Position numbers and translations under genes: made by a program. The notes beneath the pieces were generated by a model. The model was not told where the DNA came from. It saw only the letters and a list, made by a program, of their open reading frames with translations, and ran no database searches. 64,000 bases of DNA from Coniochaeta sp. PMI_546. Lineage: Eukaryota > Ascomycota > Sordariomycetes > Coniochaetales > Coniochaetaceae. Within the stretch, counting starts at the first letter, position 1; every line of letters starts with the position of its first letter. The stretch lies in NCBI GenBank assembly GCA_021432605.1, contig MU271157.1:496001-560000 (forward strand), in the 5' to 3' direction. Below, piece by piece: positions 46,137 through 56,244 of the stretch.

Positions 46137-47465
46137 ATGGCAAGAACGAGAGCAAAAGGAGGCGCTGCCTCAACCACGACCGCCTCAAAACCGCCGACCT
46201 TGACCAAGAAAGAATCGCGGTACAGCCTCCCAGAAGAAATGGACAACCCACCACAGCTCTTCGTTCTTCCAAAATCAGCATCTTCAGAATCGCGAGTAGT
46301 CACACTTCAGAATCCCCGGTGGTCGAAACCGACGCGGTATCTTATGTGTCCCGAAACAGGCTTCTACGAGTTCACCCGGATCGCCGCGCCGAACTCGACA
46401 CCTCGGAGCTGGCTAATAGACGGCGTGAGGGGTGTAGTCAAGGGGCAGGGGGAGGACGACACAGAGGAAGTGTTAGCACACACCTCTGAGAAGTTCGAGA
46501 CACATATACTGAAGGACGGCGAGATTTTTGTCGCAACGCCGTATGACCCCTTATTCCTCGTCTTACCTGCCTTGGCATCGGACACCGGCAAGAAGCGCAT
46601 GTTCCTGGCCAGCGACGACCATATCGACAAGCTCTCGGAAACATCACCGCATCTACCGCAGATCTTGAGAGCTGCAAAGACACGGACTCTAATCGCAGCC
46701 AGGATGGCAGCTGTCTGCGACACGGTCGAGGCAGGGGACGAGAGCATGTACCGGTTAAACGAAACCAAACTACTAGAGGAGCTCCTGTCCAAAGCACGGA
46801 GGTTAAGCCTCCCCAAGAGCATGGAGGAGAAGTTCGTGTCCAAACCACTCGAGGCACCCGTCCTCACACGTCGGAGCCAGCCACAACGAAGCCTGGCAAC
46901 CGACACCTCCGTCGAAGAAGGCCCCGGCACCCCAATGACAGAAAACACCGAGTCCCAAGCGTCGATATCGTCAGTCGAGACATCAGACAGTGCCACAACG
47001 CAGGCATCGGTCTCCACAGCAGCGACGACACCCTCCGCCGGCGAACAAACAGAAGAAGAACTGATCACGGCAGCCATGACGCCCTCCCCAGAGGTCCTCT
47101 CCCTCCAGCGTCTGCGCGTGGCGTTCAACTTCATTGCCTCGGCCTACCTCCCTCCTACCCTAGCCCAAGCCCTAAAAACGAGTCTTGCAGCAGCAGATTC
47201 CAAGACGGACTTCGCGCCGCTGGAGGATTACCTCTCCCAACTAGCGAAACTAAAGCAAGAAGTGCTCGCCGCGCGGGCAGCAACGGATTACAGCCGCAAG
47301 CGCGGGCTAGACGATATCGAGGACGAGAGGGCGGAGAAGAAGCGCAAGAAGGAGGAGGAGGAAAAGAGGAAAAAGGCGGGTGAGAGCAGAGGGGTGAAGA
47401 ACCTCAAGAAGGTGAACGTGAGCGGGATGAAGAAGATGAGCGACTTCTTCAAGAAGAAGACTTGA
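46137..47465 (+). CDS. rnh202: Ribonuclease H2 subunit B
   Basis: This single-exon gene encodes 442 aa from ATG 46137 (MARTRAKGG). The frame is open further upstream, but only from a TTG. The N-terminal domain (residues about 25-130, with QLFVLPKSASSESRVVTLQN, FYEFTRI, SWLIDG) and the following segment (FVATPYDPLFLVLPAL, then LLEELLSKARRLSLPKSMEE) match the triple-barrel and helical parts of the Rnh202/RNASEH2B family. A disordered S/T/E-rich linker follows (about 270-340), then a helix and a lysine-rich tail. The last residues, MKKMSDFFKKKT, form a PCNA-interacting motif like that at the end of human RNASEH2B. The subunit scaffolds the nuclear enzyme that removes ribonucleotides and RNA:DNA hybrids and links it to replication forks. 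The gene is divergent from Mcm10. Confidence 0.9.
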   Translation: MARTRAKGGAASTTTASKPPTLTKKESRYSLPEEMDNPPQLFVLPKSASSESRVVTLQNPRWSKPTRYLMCPETGFYEFTRIAAPNSTPRSWLIDGVRGVVKGQGEDDTEEVLAHTSEKFETHILKDGEIFVATPYDPLFLVLPALASDTGKKRMFLASDDHIDKLSETSPHLPQILRAAKTRTLIAARMAAVCDTVEAGDESMYRLNETKLLEELLSKARRLSLPKSMEEKFVSKPLEAPVLTRRSQPQRSLATDTSVEEGPGTPMTENTESQASISSVETSDSATTQASVSTAATTPSAGEQTEEELITAAMTPSPEVLSLQRLRVAFNFIASAYLPPTLAQALKTSLAAADSKTDFAPLEDYLSQLAKLKQEVLAARAATDYSRKRGLDDIEDERAEKKRKKEEEEKRKKAGESRGVKNLKKVNVSGMKKMSDFFKKKT

Positions 47466-47638
47466 AGCATGCTTGGTTCGTGTTCTGGCGTAGGAGTTTC
47501 AGGCCTTGTCAGGATAGACATTGTTGGATTGTGTAGCCAAGGAAGGGATCATTTTTGGATGGGTATCCTGGCGACAGGTGTTGAAGCAGCCAATATTTGG
47601 GTATCACAGTCCACATTTCTATCATTACTCGTAAATCA

Positions 47639-48376
47639 CTACCTCGTACCCCTCGCCCTGCCCGCTCTCGAAGTCCCGAGGCCCCTCCCAATACCACTCG
47701 TCCCTCTACCACTTCCGATACTGCTAGCGGTGTTATCGCTCGATCCGTAGCCAGACTGCGCCCCATAGCCGGACGAATATCCTCCCCGTCCGTACCCGCT
47801 CGAATATGCCCTCCCCCGTGCCCTCCCCCTCGTCGCACCTCCGCGGGGAACAGGCGTGGCCGCCGCAGCCGCGCGGCGCATCTCCTCCTCCTCGGCCCTG
47901 CGTCGCACCTCTTCGCGCCGCCTCTCCTCCTCGGCCGCTCGCCTCTCAGCAGCCAGCTGCCTCGCGGCCGTCTCGGCCTCGATCTCGGCCAGATCTGCGG
48001 TTGCGCCGTTCCAGTTCGGGTTCAGGATCAGTCGCTGGTTGTGCTCCGTCTGGCTGAGGATGCGCGTCCACGTGTTGAGCAGGGTCGAGGCGTTGGTCAC
48101 GGTCTGAGAGACGGTGCCCATGTTGCCCTTTGCGCGGTCGAGGGTCGCGATGACGCCCTCGATGACCTGGTTTATGTTGCGCACGCCCTCGAGCTCGCGG
48201 CGCAGGGCGGATTCGCGGGCTTCCTCGGCGTCGAAGCGGGTTGGGGGGTTGGCTGGTGTTTGTGGGGTGGCCGTCCCTTTCGGCTGTGTGGTGGAGGAAT
48301 TGGAGGCAGTTTTGGGGGGTTTGGAGGGCGAGGCGAAGATGTCGGATGAGGAGTCGTCCAGTATTGACGAGTCCAT
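47639..48376 (-). CDS. duo1: DASH complex subunit Duo1
   Basis: This single-exon gene encodes 245 aa. The conserved Duo1 domain spans about residues 50-125: ALRRELEGVRNINQVIEGVI, TLDRAKGNMGTVSQTVTNA, STLLNTWTRILSQTEHNQRL. A long charged helix follows (about 125-170; AARQLAAERRAAEEERRREE), predicted coiled coil. The C-terminal 75 residues are Gly/Arg/Ser/Tyr-rich (RGGATRGRARGRAYSSGYGR), an RGG-like disordered tail. Duo1 is part of the ring-forming DASH/Dam1 complex that couples kinetochores to spindle microtubules. The gene ends 174 bp from the RNase H2B gene, tail to tail, and shares a divergent promoter with the 453-aa gene to its right. The family match in the core domain is strong. Confidence 0.92.
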   Translation of the reverse strand: MDSSILDDSSSDIFASPSKPPKTASNSSTTQPKGTATPQTPANPPTRFDAEEARESALRRELEGVRNINQVIEGVIATLDRAKGNMGTVSQTVTNASTLLNTWTRILSQTEHNQRLILNPNWNGATADLAEIEAETAARQLAAERRAAEEERRREEVRRRAEEEEMRRAAAAATPVPRGGATRGRARGRAYSSGYGRGGYSSGYGAQSGYGSSDNTASSIGSGRGTSGIGRGLGTSRAGRARGTR

Positions 48377-49544
48377 CTCGGCTGTGTCTGGGTTTGGTCT
48401 TTATTCTCGTTGTCGCTCGTCAACCTGTCTGTGTATCTGTTGGAGTATCAGATTCACAACAATCTGAACCGCTAGGATCAAGCTGCTCTGTATTTGGCGC
48501 CGATGTCGCTGCTTGTAGATAGGATTGGGTCGCAATGAGTTGGTTCTCAGGCTTTGAAATGTTGTTTATCACAGTACTATGGTAGGTAGGGGCTGGTGTG
48601 ATGACGTTGATTGTTTTCTTTCTCCTTGAACTTTCGTGTTGTTTTTTGCTTTGAGGCTGAGGCCAAACGAGGGGTTCAACGCTTGTTGAGCCTCCAATAC
48701 GCACATGCAAATGCAATTGGCTGTGAATTGAAGGTGGTGTGTGGGTGGTGGGGTGCTGGTGACGCGTTCTGACGCGAAAAAGCGCGTCGTTGATGAGCTC
48801 TTGGTAAATTAAAACAAAAAAAAATGGCAGGGGTGCAGCTTTCCAAGGGAGGGGGGTAGGTACCTTAACGTTGGTGGCTGGTAAGGCTTGGGTTCAGTGG
48901 AGCCCCTTGGCTGCATCCTGTGCTGTGGCAGGAGGCTGGTAATTTTATGGGTGGTGCACCTTGGTGCCAGCACAGTAACTCCCGTCTTTCGGTTGTTGAC
49001 CGCCATCCCCATGTTAACAAGAGCTACCTGACCTGACCTGACTCCTGTTTTTTCTCCATCATCACGTCAATCGCCAACGACAACGACCTCATTCAGTGAA
49101 CGCTTTATTCAATAGCTCTCGCCGACGTTAATATCCTCACCATAGAACTTATTGTTCGCCAGTAGCGCTTTTGACACCACGCTTATCCTATTGACCGCTT
49201 CGACAATTGTATACGCTTTTATCGTTATTGGGCGCACCCATCACCCATCCACTTCTTGGAACTGTTATAAAGACCTGCTCTTCAAATCTCTTGGATGCTC
49301 CTCGAACGCTCGACCTTACCACCGACTTGCACATACTCACCGGCGCCTCACCGCGCAACTCGCATGGTCAGAAACTGAGACCTCGAGCGCAGTACAAGAA
49401 CAGGTGCATCGGCGCCAGCAGCGCAGGTCTTTGAAATCCTGGGTTCCTTCAACGGCTGCAACCATCCATCTTCTGTTTCCAAACCACCACAAACCATCAA
49501 ACCAGCAAACCTTCTCCCAGAAGTTTACGCTTCAAACCGTCAAG
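48377..49544. promoter_or_regulatory. divergent promoter with MCB-like elements (and long 5' leader)
   Basis: This 1.17 kb lies between Duo1 (minus) and the 453-aa protein (plus). At 48762-48767 there is a perfect ACGCGT, at 48772-48780 an ACGCGAAAA and at 48782-48788 a GCGCGTC, all within 27 bp. These fit fungal MBF/SBF sites. Plus-strand sequence from about 49150 to 49544 is open in the frame of the downstream gene but has no in-frame ATG with coding character, so I read it as a long 5' leader. Confidence 0.55.
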
Positions 49545-50971
49545 ATGGAATCCTTGACGGTTACAACCCCCACCCACTCGACAACTCCAGAGATCCATAC
49601 TCCCAACACGCCAAAACACGGCTACTCGGATAACTGGGAGCCGTATTCACCTCGCAAATCCGCGCGTCTTTCCCAGCGCAACAGCAACAACAACGTCGTC
49701 AATCAGCGCACGCCTTCACCTCGCGCATCTACTCGCCAGGCAGAGCGCAATAACCATCTCGGATCACCCCGCGCGAAGAAGAATTCTCTCTCCAACAAGA
49801 CGTCTGCCAGCATGGGTTCGCCAACGTCGCCTCAGAAGAAGCGAATGCCCGCCATGGATTCCACCCGTCGCGCTTCTGGAAATTTGACTCTCGACAGTAC
49901 TACGACCGCAGCTGCCTTCCTGGGATTTGGTGCCAAGCATACCGAGTCTCGCACCGGTCGCGCATCTGTCGCAGGCGCCGCCGGTTTGCTTCCCACCCCA
50001 GCCAAGACACCCCAGAAGACGCCTTCGCCAAAGACCAAGGCCAACATCAATGCCGTCCGACGCAGCCTGTTCCATCAGGACGAGGCTGACGTGGTGCCGA
50101 CTCCGAAGCGGACTCGCGGCAAGAAGCACGTTCTCGACAGCTTTGCCGCCGATGACGACGAGTCCTTCCCCATCTTCACCGATTCGCGTGAGCGCATTCC
50201 AGAGGTCGACCCCAACGAGGACAACCCATTCTACGGCCCGACAGTCACTACCGCACCTGCTGCGCCAAAGCGCCGCAGCAAGCCCCAGCACGTTAACATC
50301 CCCGGCGAGGGCGAGGTCGCAGTCGATGAGGCAATCAAGCGCGAAGATGGCATGCTCATTGTCTTGTACGTATTATTAGCACGTTACATTCTTCTCAGCT
50401 GCGTATCACCTGCTAACGAAATCTTGACAGCCGTGGAAAGAGACAATTCCGCAAGTTTGCCGACATGGAGGAGGCGTCCGGCAGCACGAGCGAGGTTCTG
50501 GACGGAGCCGACGGTGGTCTCGATGCCGCTGTCGAGTCCCGTCTCCGCCGCCCCATGACACGGTCATCCATCAAGCCGCGGCTGCTCTTCCCCGCGGCAG
50601 CCCCGGCCAAGCAGCCCATCAGCCTAGACGACGAGGAGGCCGAGACCGACATCGAGGATTCCATCTCAGCTAAGGACGAGATGGACATTGAGCAGTCACC
50701 CACCGAGTTCGAGCTCGTCGAGGACTCCCCCGGCACTCCAGTTGGGTCCAAGTCCGCACCAAGCATGCCGGTCTCACCTCCCACCACGCAGCGCACCACC
50801 CGACACGGCGCCAAGTCGGCCGAGGAGACCACACCCATGAAGCCCATCCGCGGCGGCAAGCGGAGTCCCTTCGACGGCTGGCGGCGCACTAAGAATGGCT
50901 CCGAGAGCTCCAGCGCCAAGCGATCTGGCGAGAGCCTCGCGGCTGATGCCGCCAAGCGGACTCGCGCCTGA
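49545..50971 (+). CDS. S/T-P-rich fungal protein of unknown function, probable nuclear
   Basis: Two exons (49545-50365, 50431-50971) encode 453 aa. The intron joins MLIVF to RGKRQFRKFADM in frame. I cannot name the family. Most of the protein is predicted disordered and rich in Ser-Pro/Thr-Pro sites with basic neighbours (SPRKSARLS, TPSPRAS, GSPRAKK, LLPTPAKTPQKTPSPK, VVPTPKRTRGKK), which look like CDK targets and nuclear signals. Short conserved-looking blocks are AAAFLGFG, FPIFTDSRERIPEVDPNEDN, MLIVFRGKRQFRKFADM and RPMTRSSIKPRLLFP. An acidic stretch (DDEEAETDIEDS) follows, and the tail is basic (AKRTRA). The sequence style and the G1/S-type promoter suggest a cell-cycle regulator, but that is inference. 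The ATG is chosen as the first one in frame; upstream sequence reads as leader. Confidence 0.8.
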
Positions 50972-51915
50972 GCTATGCTGGAGGCTTGGCTTACTTCTAC
51001 GGGGTGATGGGGGCTTGGAAGAAGACTTGTTTGAGGAGATGGCTCGAGGGTTTGCTGACTGATGATCTGCATGCTTGCTTTTGGTATGATGACTGGGATT
51101 TGTGTTACTATTGACGAGATGCGGTACTGGCGCATCTTCTTCCTTCTTCTTTCTTCTTCAGTGCGATTGGTTTGGACCTTGGACCTTTGAGAGCAGAGGG
51201 TGTCATCCCTGTTTCTGCGGTTTTGCTGGTCTTCTTGTTGATGAGGGCGAAACAGATAGGGTCTTGTCTTTCGCAAATGGTTAGGCGGAAAGAAAAGAGG
51301 TGATGGCGTTTTTTTTTCTTCTGATATCCCACAGGATGGACGACAAGGGATTTCCAGGTTAGGGATATGGATTACCTGTCCGGCGTGAGAGCATGCCATT
51401 GTTTGTTAGGTAGAAATAAAATCATGATCATCAACAGGGGCTGCCATGACATGTGTTTTGTGTTTCCAGATCTCCAGGGCTACTGATGCTCAAGAAGCTG
51501 ACGATCTTTAGGCACAAGTCATAGCCTGACAGTGAGTGCTCAAAGGCACAGACGGTCTCGTCTGACTCCCCAGGACCCCTTGATGACGCTATGCAAGGGA
51601 CAAAACTCGACAAGAGTTCTGCCCCGCCAATGCCCCGCTTCCTTTCCGGCCTCGGGGACGGAAGAGACGAAGAATCCAGACGGACCGGAACTCTCCTAGA
51701 TATCAGTCCACACAGCTGCCTCGACTTCTCGGATCACTGAGCCAATCTCGTCCCTTGTCTCTCTCTCTCTCTCTCTCTTCTACGAACCTCGGACGATCAA
51801 AACACTCTCTCACTTGACCGGTTTATCCCCCCATACCTCTGACATCAATCTCTCCGACTCCAACATCAACATCTCCCTCCTCGACCACAACAACAACCCT
51901 CACCAAGATCCCACG
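50972..51915. other. intergenic region with CT microsatellite
   Basis: This region holds the 3' flank of the previous gene and the promoter and leader of the SurE-like gene. A (TC)n run of 21 bases occupies 51758-51778, about 140 bp before the SurE ATG; CT-rich tracts are common just upstream of fungal transcription starts. No other gene is seen. Confidence 0.5.
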
Positions 51916-52967
51916 ATGCACATCCTAGTAGTAAACGACGACGGCCCGCCCTCCCCTCACTCCTCCCCCTACGTGCACTCCCTAGTCCGCACCCTCCAAG
52001 CCTCGGGCCACACCGTCTCCGTCTGCCTGCCGCACACCCAGCGCTCCTGGATCGGCAAGGCGCACATGATAGGCCAGACCGTGAAGCCCTCCTACTACCG
52101 CCCCCCGCAACCTCCCCTCCCGCCCGCCGGCCTCTCCACCGACTCCCACGGCACCGTCCACCCGCGCCCGTCCCCCGTACCGGGAGTCGAAGAGTGGATC
52201 CTGGTGGACGGCACCCCGGCCTCGTGCGTGCAGATCGGCCTGTACCACTACTTCGAGGACAGGGGGCCGATCGACCTCGTCCTCTCGGGCCCCAACTACG
52301 GCCGCAACACCACCGCCGTGTTCGCGCTGAGCAGCGGCACGCTGGGCGGGGCGCTGGAGGCGGCCGTCTGCGGGAAGAGGGCTATTGCGCTGAGCTACGC
52401 GTTCTTCAGCCGGAATCACGACGCCGAGATCGTGGCTGCGGCGAGCAGGCATAGCGTGAAGGTTGTGGAGGCGCTGGTCGCGCAGTGGCCGAAGGACGGG
52501 AGCGTGGATGTGTACAGCGTCAATGTGCCGCTGGTCGAGGGGGTGGAGGCCAACAAGACGCTGTGGACGAATGTGCTGCAGAACTACTGGAGTCCGGTCA
52601 GCTGCTTTGCCGAGGACGAGGGGAGTGTGGATGGCGGGGATGAGGAGGAGGAGAGGATCAGGGAGGGGGAGGAAGGGGGACAGCCAGAGGCGGAGGGCGG
52701 CGGGAGAGCGGAGGGGCATGTTCACAAGCATAGGCATTTCAAGTGGGCGCCTAAGTTGAGCGATGTGCTGAAGAGTGTGGAGAGTAGCCCGCCTGGGAAC
52801 GATGGCTGGGCTGTCAAGGAGAAGATGACGAGGTGAGTTTCCCACCCTTTTTGGCGTGCCGCGCGATTTGAGGACAATGTACTGATATATTTGACAGCGT
52901 CACGCCATTGAAGGCCAACTTCATGCAGGCGGCGACGAGTCTGCATGGGAAGGAGTTGCAACTGTGA
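51916..52967 (+). CDS. SurE-like 5'/3'-nucleotidase (acid phosphatase) domain protein
   Basis: Two exons (51916-52832, 52898-52967) encode 328 aa. The SurE fold shows MHILVVNDDGPPSPHSSPYV (metal-binding Asp-Asp at residues 8-9), HTQRSWIGKAH (Ser ligand), DGTPASCVQIGLYH and LSGPNYGRNTTAVFALSSGT (Asn ligand), then AAVCGKRAIALSYAF. An acidic/glycine-rich insertion lies near residues 235-270. SurE enzymes remove phosphate from nucleoside monophosphates with a divalent metal. In yeast Pby1 this domain is fused to a TTL-like domain. Here the stop codon overlaps a consensus donor (CT|GTGAGT at 52964). Splicing from there to AG 53222 would run in frame into the TTL-like protein that follows, giving 793 aa, close to Pby1's size. 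The two-gene reading is given here; the fused reading is a serious alternative. Confidence 0.85.
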
Positions 52968-53241
52968 GTGGCCTACTGTCTGTCTTTTGGTGCTTTATTT
53001 TTCGTCGTTACGAGCTGCGAGCCGCATGCCCGTCGAAGGGTAGAATAGACCGCATTGGGACGGATCGGAACGGATATGGGAAGTCAATAGACCATAGACC
53101 CAACCTACGAATAAAAAATGTTTGTCTAGAGTTGGGCGCGGTCCAGCTCTGTTGCTCTGCTCTTGCGTGTCCCTATATCCACCTATCTACTAGTTTCTCA
53201 TCTTACCAACACCTCACTCCAGACAACCTCCTCCAGAAAGC

Positions 53242-54621
53242 ATGCAGAATGACGCGGCACCCTCACAGAGCATCCAGCAGTCATTGCAAGAGCTGGCACT
53301 CCAAAATACAGACCTCTCAACTCACGTCTTGGCTGTAATCGACTACGAAGACGACTACGTCCAGCCGCTCCTCCTCGACGCACTCACCTCTCTCTTCTCG
53401 AACAGGTACACCCTCCTGGGACCAACTTCCTCCCTCGCCAGCATCGTCCCCGACTCCACCACCCCAAAGATCCTCCAAATCGCCCAGTACGAGAAAATCG
53501 ACTTCGAGTACGCCGCCTCCCACCCGCAGACCACCTTGGTAAACAGCTACATGATCCGCAAGGCCCTGATACGGAAACACTTCCTGTCGTCGGTGGTGGA
53601 CAACTGGGTCTCCAAACACCCAGAGTCGATCCTGAAGACGAACGTCAAGCGCGCCGAGGCCTTCGAGGTGGACTACGCCGAGTTCCTGGACGACGCGCTG
53701 GTGGAGGCGTTCGACCTCCGCGCGAGCCTGGAGCGGAACGAGGAGGCGGACAAGCCAGAGGAGAGGGAGTGGTGGATCCTCAAGCCGAGCATGAGCGATC
53801 GCGGCCAGGGGATAAGGCTGTTCAGCACCATGGAGGATCTACAGGGCATCTTTGATCGGTGGGAGGAGGACATGCCCGACTCGGACGAGGAAGATGAGGA
53901 GGGCGAGGAAGAGGAGGAGGAGGGGAAGGATTACATCACGACTTCGCACCTGCGGCATTTCGTCGCCCAGCCGTATATCCATCCGCCTCTGCTCCTGCCG
54001 GAGATGGAGAACCGCAAGTTCCATGTCCGGACGTACGTCCTCACCGTGGGGAGCCTGAAGGTGTACGTCTACAAGCACATGCTGGCGCTGTTTGCCGGCA
54101 AGCCGTACCAGCCGCCCTGTGCCGCCGGCGATGAGGGGGTCGATCTCGACGCGCACCTGACGAATACATGTCTCCAGGGCCCGGGGGCCAGGGCAGACTC
54201 GGTCGTGCGGTTCTCGGACCTGCCTCTGCCGTCGTCATTGCTGCTTGGCTCGGGCGGAGAAGGGGCGGCTCATGAGGCGGTGCTGGAGCAGATCAAGGCC
54301 ATAACGGGCGACGTCTTCGAGGCGGCCGCGAGGACGATGATGGTGCACTTCCAGCCGCAGGCTAACGCGTTCGAGGCCTTTGGGGTGGATTTCCTGGTCG
54401 ATGCTGGGGGGAGGGCGTGGTTGCTGGAGATCAACGCTTTTCCGGACTTTAAGCAGACGGGCGACGATCCGCGTCTGAGGGATGTCGTGGCTGGGTTCTG
54501 GAAAGGGGTGTTGGGCGTTGCTGTTGGGCAGAGCGGGTTCTTGGCTGGCGAGGAGGCGGTGGTGCAGGAGGCGGCACGGGACATGCTGCTTGTTAGGGAG
54601 CTTGATCTTGGCAGGAGGTGA
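53242..54621 (+). CDS. TTL-like (tubulin-tyrosine-ligase family) ATP-grasp protein, Pby1 C-terminal half
   Basis: An uninterrupted 459-codon frame starts at ATG 53242. TTL-family features are WWILKPSMSDRGQGIRLF (ATP-binding Lys and Gly-rich loop), NRKFHVRTYVLTVG, LDAHLTNTCLQG and AWLLEINAFPDFKQTGD (catalytic Glu-x-Asn). An acidic insertion (DSDEEDEEGEEEEEEG) sits near residue 220. The N-terminal 120 residues (DYVQPLLLDALTSLFSNRYT) fit the preATP-grasp region. TTL enzymes add amino acids to protein C-termini or side chains, but the fungal Pby1-type members are associated with mRNA-decay bodies and their substrate is unclear. Only 274 bp separate it from the SurE-like stop codon. Six extra in-frame codons run from 53224 up to this ATG from a good acceptor at 53221-53222, supporting the fused gene model. 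Confidence 0.87.
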   Translation: MQNDAAPSQSIQQSLQELALQNTDLSTHVLAVIDYEDDYVQPLLLDALTSLFSNRYTLLGPTSSLASIVPDSTTPKILQIAQYEKIDFEYAASHPQTTLVNSYMIRKALIRKHFLSSVVDNWVSKHPESILKTNVKRAEAFEVDYAEFLDDALVEAFDLRASLERNEEADKPEEREWWILKPSMSDRGQGIRLFSTMEDLQGIFDRWEEDMPDSDEEDEEGEEEEEEGKDYITTSHLRHFVAQPYIHPPLLLPEMENRKFHVRTYVLTVGSLKVYVYKHMLALFAGKPYQPPCAAGDEGVDLDAHLTNTCLQGPGARADSVVRFSDLPLPSSLLLGSGGEGAAHEAVLEQIKAITGDVFEAAARTMMVHFQPQANAFEAFGVDFLVDAGGRAWLLEINAFPDFKQTGDDPRLRDVVAGFWKGVLGVAVGQSGFLAGEEAVVQEAARDMLLVRELDLGRR

Positions 54622-54967
54622 GAGGAGGAAGCAGCTTGGTTGGGGAAAGAAAAACGGTCTCAGAGTCATTGTAAAGCCGAGGGTTCATGGAGCGGAGACC
54701 GACGTCCGTTACCACTGCCGTGGTACGGTTCCCATACCACAAGCCTGAGCATTTGGAATTCGGAGAAGATGCTGTTTGATCACGGGAGCGCTTTTCTGGA
54801 TCGTGACCCTCGTGGCCCTCGGCATCGGCGGACACGTGCTGGCGGACATGTCTTCCTTGAACGAACATCATGAGATGCACACTCTGGGCAACCCCAATGG
54901 AGTTACAGATAATTTTACGATACAGCAGTGCAGGCATAGAGGGACGCAACATGCTACCTCCTCACGG

Positions 54968-55407
54968 TGTCAGATCGGAACCTGACACGTCGGCAGGCTG
55001 GCGCAGCAGTCTTGGGTTCTGATGTTCGGCGAGGCGGATAAGACGCTGTCAGGGGAGCCTACCTCGGGTGTACACTCGTGAGAATGACGATCTAGTCCCA
55101 GTGATCTCCAGTTCCTGTACACAGGTGGAGACCGTACACGTGTAGGACGTGACTTCGTCCTGGGATCGGATCGATACTTGACGTGCTCGCAAGTTGGCGC
55201 AGCAGAGTCGTTTTTGGCTGTCAGTACACTACACTATGGAAGCGAACATGTTGCAATGGGCAAGGCAGCTCTCCATGACCTTGTGAGAAACCGAGAATGG
55301 CTATACTCTTGGCGGATTCAGTGATCTCCAGCTCATCGTCGCAGCATCTCGCCATGATGTCAGATCGGAGCTTGAAACGTTGGCAAGCTGGCGCAGCACT
55401 CTTGGGC
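54968..55407 (+). repeat. diverged repeat, three units spaced about 195 bp
   Basis: The segments TGTCAGATCGGAACCTGACA (54968-) and TGTCAGATCGGAGCTTGAAA (55359-) continue into near-identical sequence ending GGCTGGCGCAGCAGTCTTGGG and AGCTGGCGCAGCACTCTTGGG (48-49 bp, about 85% alike by eye). A weaker middle unit ends AAGTTGGCGCAGCAGAG. The shared GGCGCAGCA core sits at 55000, 55197 and 55390, giving spacings of 197 and 193 bp. A second shared word, CAGTGATCTCCAG, occurs between units 1 and 2 and between units 2 and 3. This looks like an old tandem duplication. Confidence 0.6.
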
Positions 55408-56217
55408 ATATGGAATCCTCACGATCAGTCTCGAACAATGAGCGATATTTTGAGCTTGGGGAAAGAACCAATAGACGGATAGGCTAACTGCCCAACGAAG
55501 GCGTATTCCTTGTGCCAAGAATGTCTTCGATATTTTCCAAATCCCAGATGGCAGCAATCGCAAAACTTTGCCTAGCAACGGTAACATGTCATAAGCCCAA
55601 GATGGCTGTGTGATTCTGCGCGTATATAATGACCAAGAGAAGCATCGCCAACCTCCTCACTCCTCTTGGCATCAATCTTGTCTGTGCCTCGCCGTTGAAT
55701 GACGATGAGTTAGACTCGGGGGCTGCCGCATCCGGAGTGCTATCGATTGCCGGGACGACTTCTCCACGGACGCGGTGTAGTTCAGAGGAGTTCTAACTGC
55801 GTATCATAGCAGGATGCTGTGAGATGCGCCAAGCCTTCGCGGGTCATACTCGTCCAGCACAGCCTCGTTATGTGGTCCCCTCATACGTATAAGTTACGAT
55901 GATTTGGCGGTAAGATGGGGTGGATGTCCAACTTGATGCCCTCGCAGGACCGGAAGGAAGTAGACTACCAGTGCAGCGGCGACATCCCACTGCCTTCCCT
56001 TTTGTGCTATGCCAAGACGCGATTTCAGGATTTCTCGACTTCTCGAGCATTCGGCTCAAATCAGTGTCTTTGTTTCTTGGAAAGATACGTATGCAAACCT
56101 TCGAAAGACAATGGGAGGCAAGTCGACTACACACAGCATGTAAAGTCTGGGTTGATTGGCTGCTACTCCGCAAGATGTCGTCTACTCGAGTCGTGCAGCC
56201 AGGCATACCGAGACAAA

Positions 56218-56244
56218 GTATATCACGTATATCACGTATATCAC
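56218..56244 (+). repeat. three perfect copies of a 9-bp unit
   Basis: GTATATCAC is repeated three times head to tail with no mismatch. It is a minisatellite-like run in non-coding DNA, and no function is apparent. Confidence 0.85.

Noticed and set aside
46364-47134. 256-codon minus-strand frame
   Set aside because: Antisense to the RNase H2B gene; no independent features.
47597-48349. 250-codon plus-strand frame
   Set aside because: Antisense to Duo1, which has a firm family match.
51982-52845. 287-codon minus-strand frame over the SurE-like gene
   Set aside because: The SurE motifs are unambiguous on the plus strand; the reverse frame is a composition artefact.
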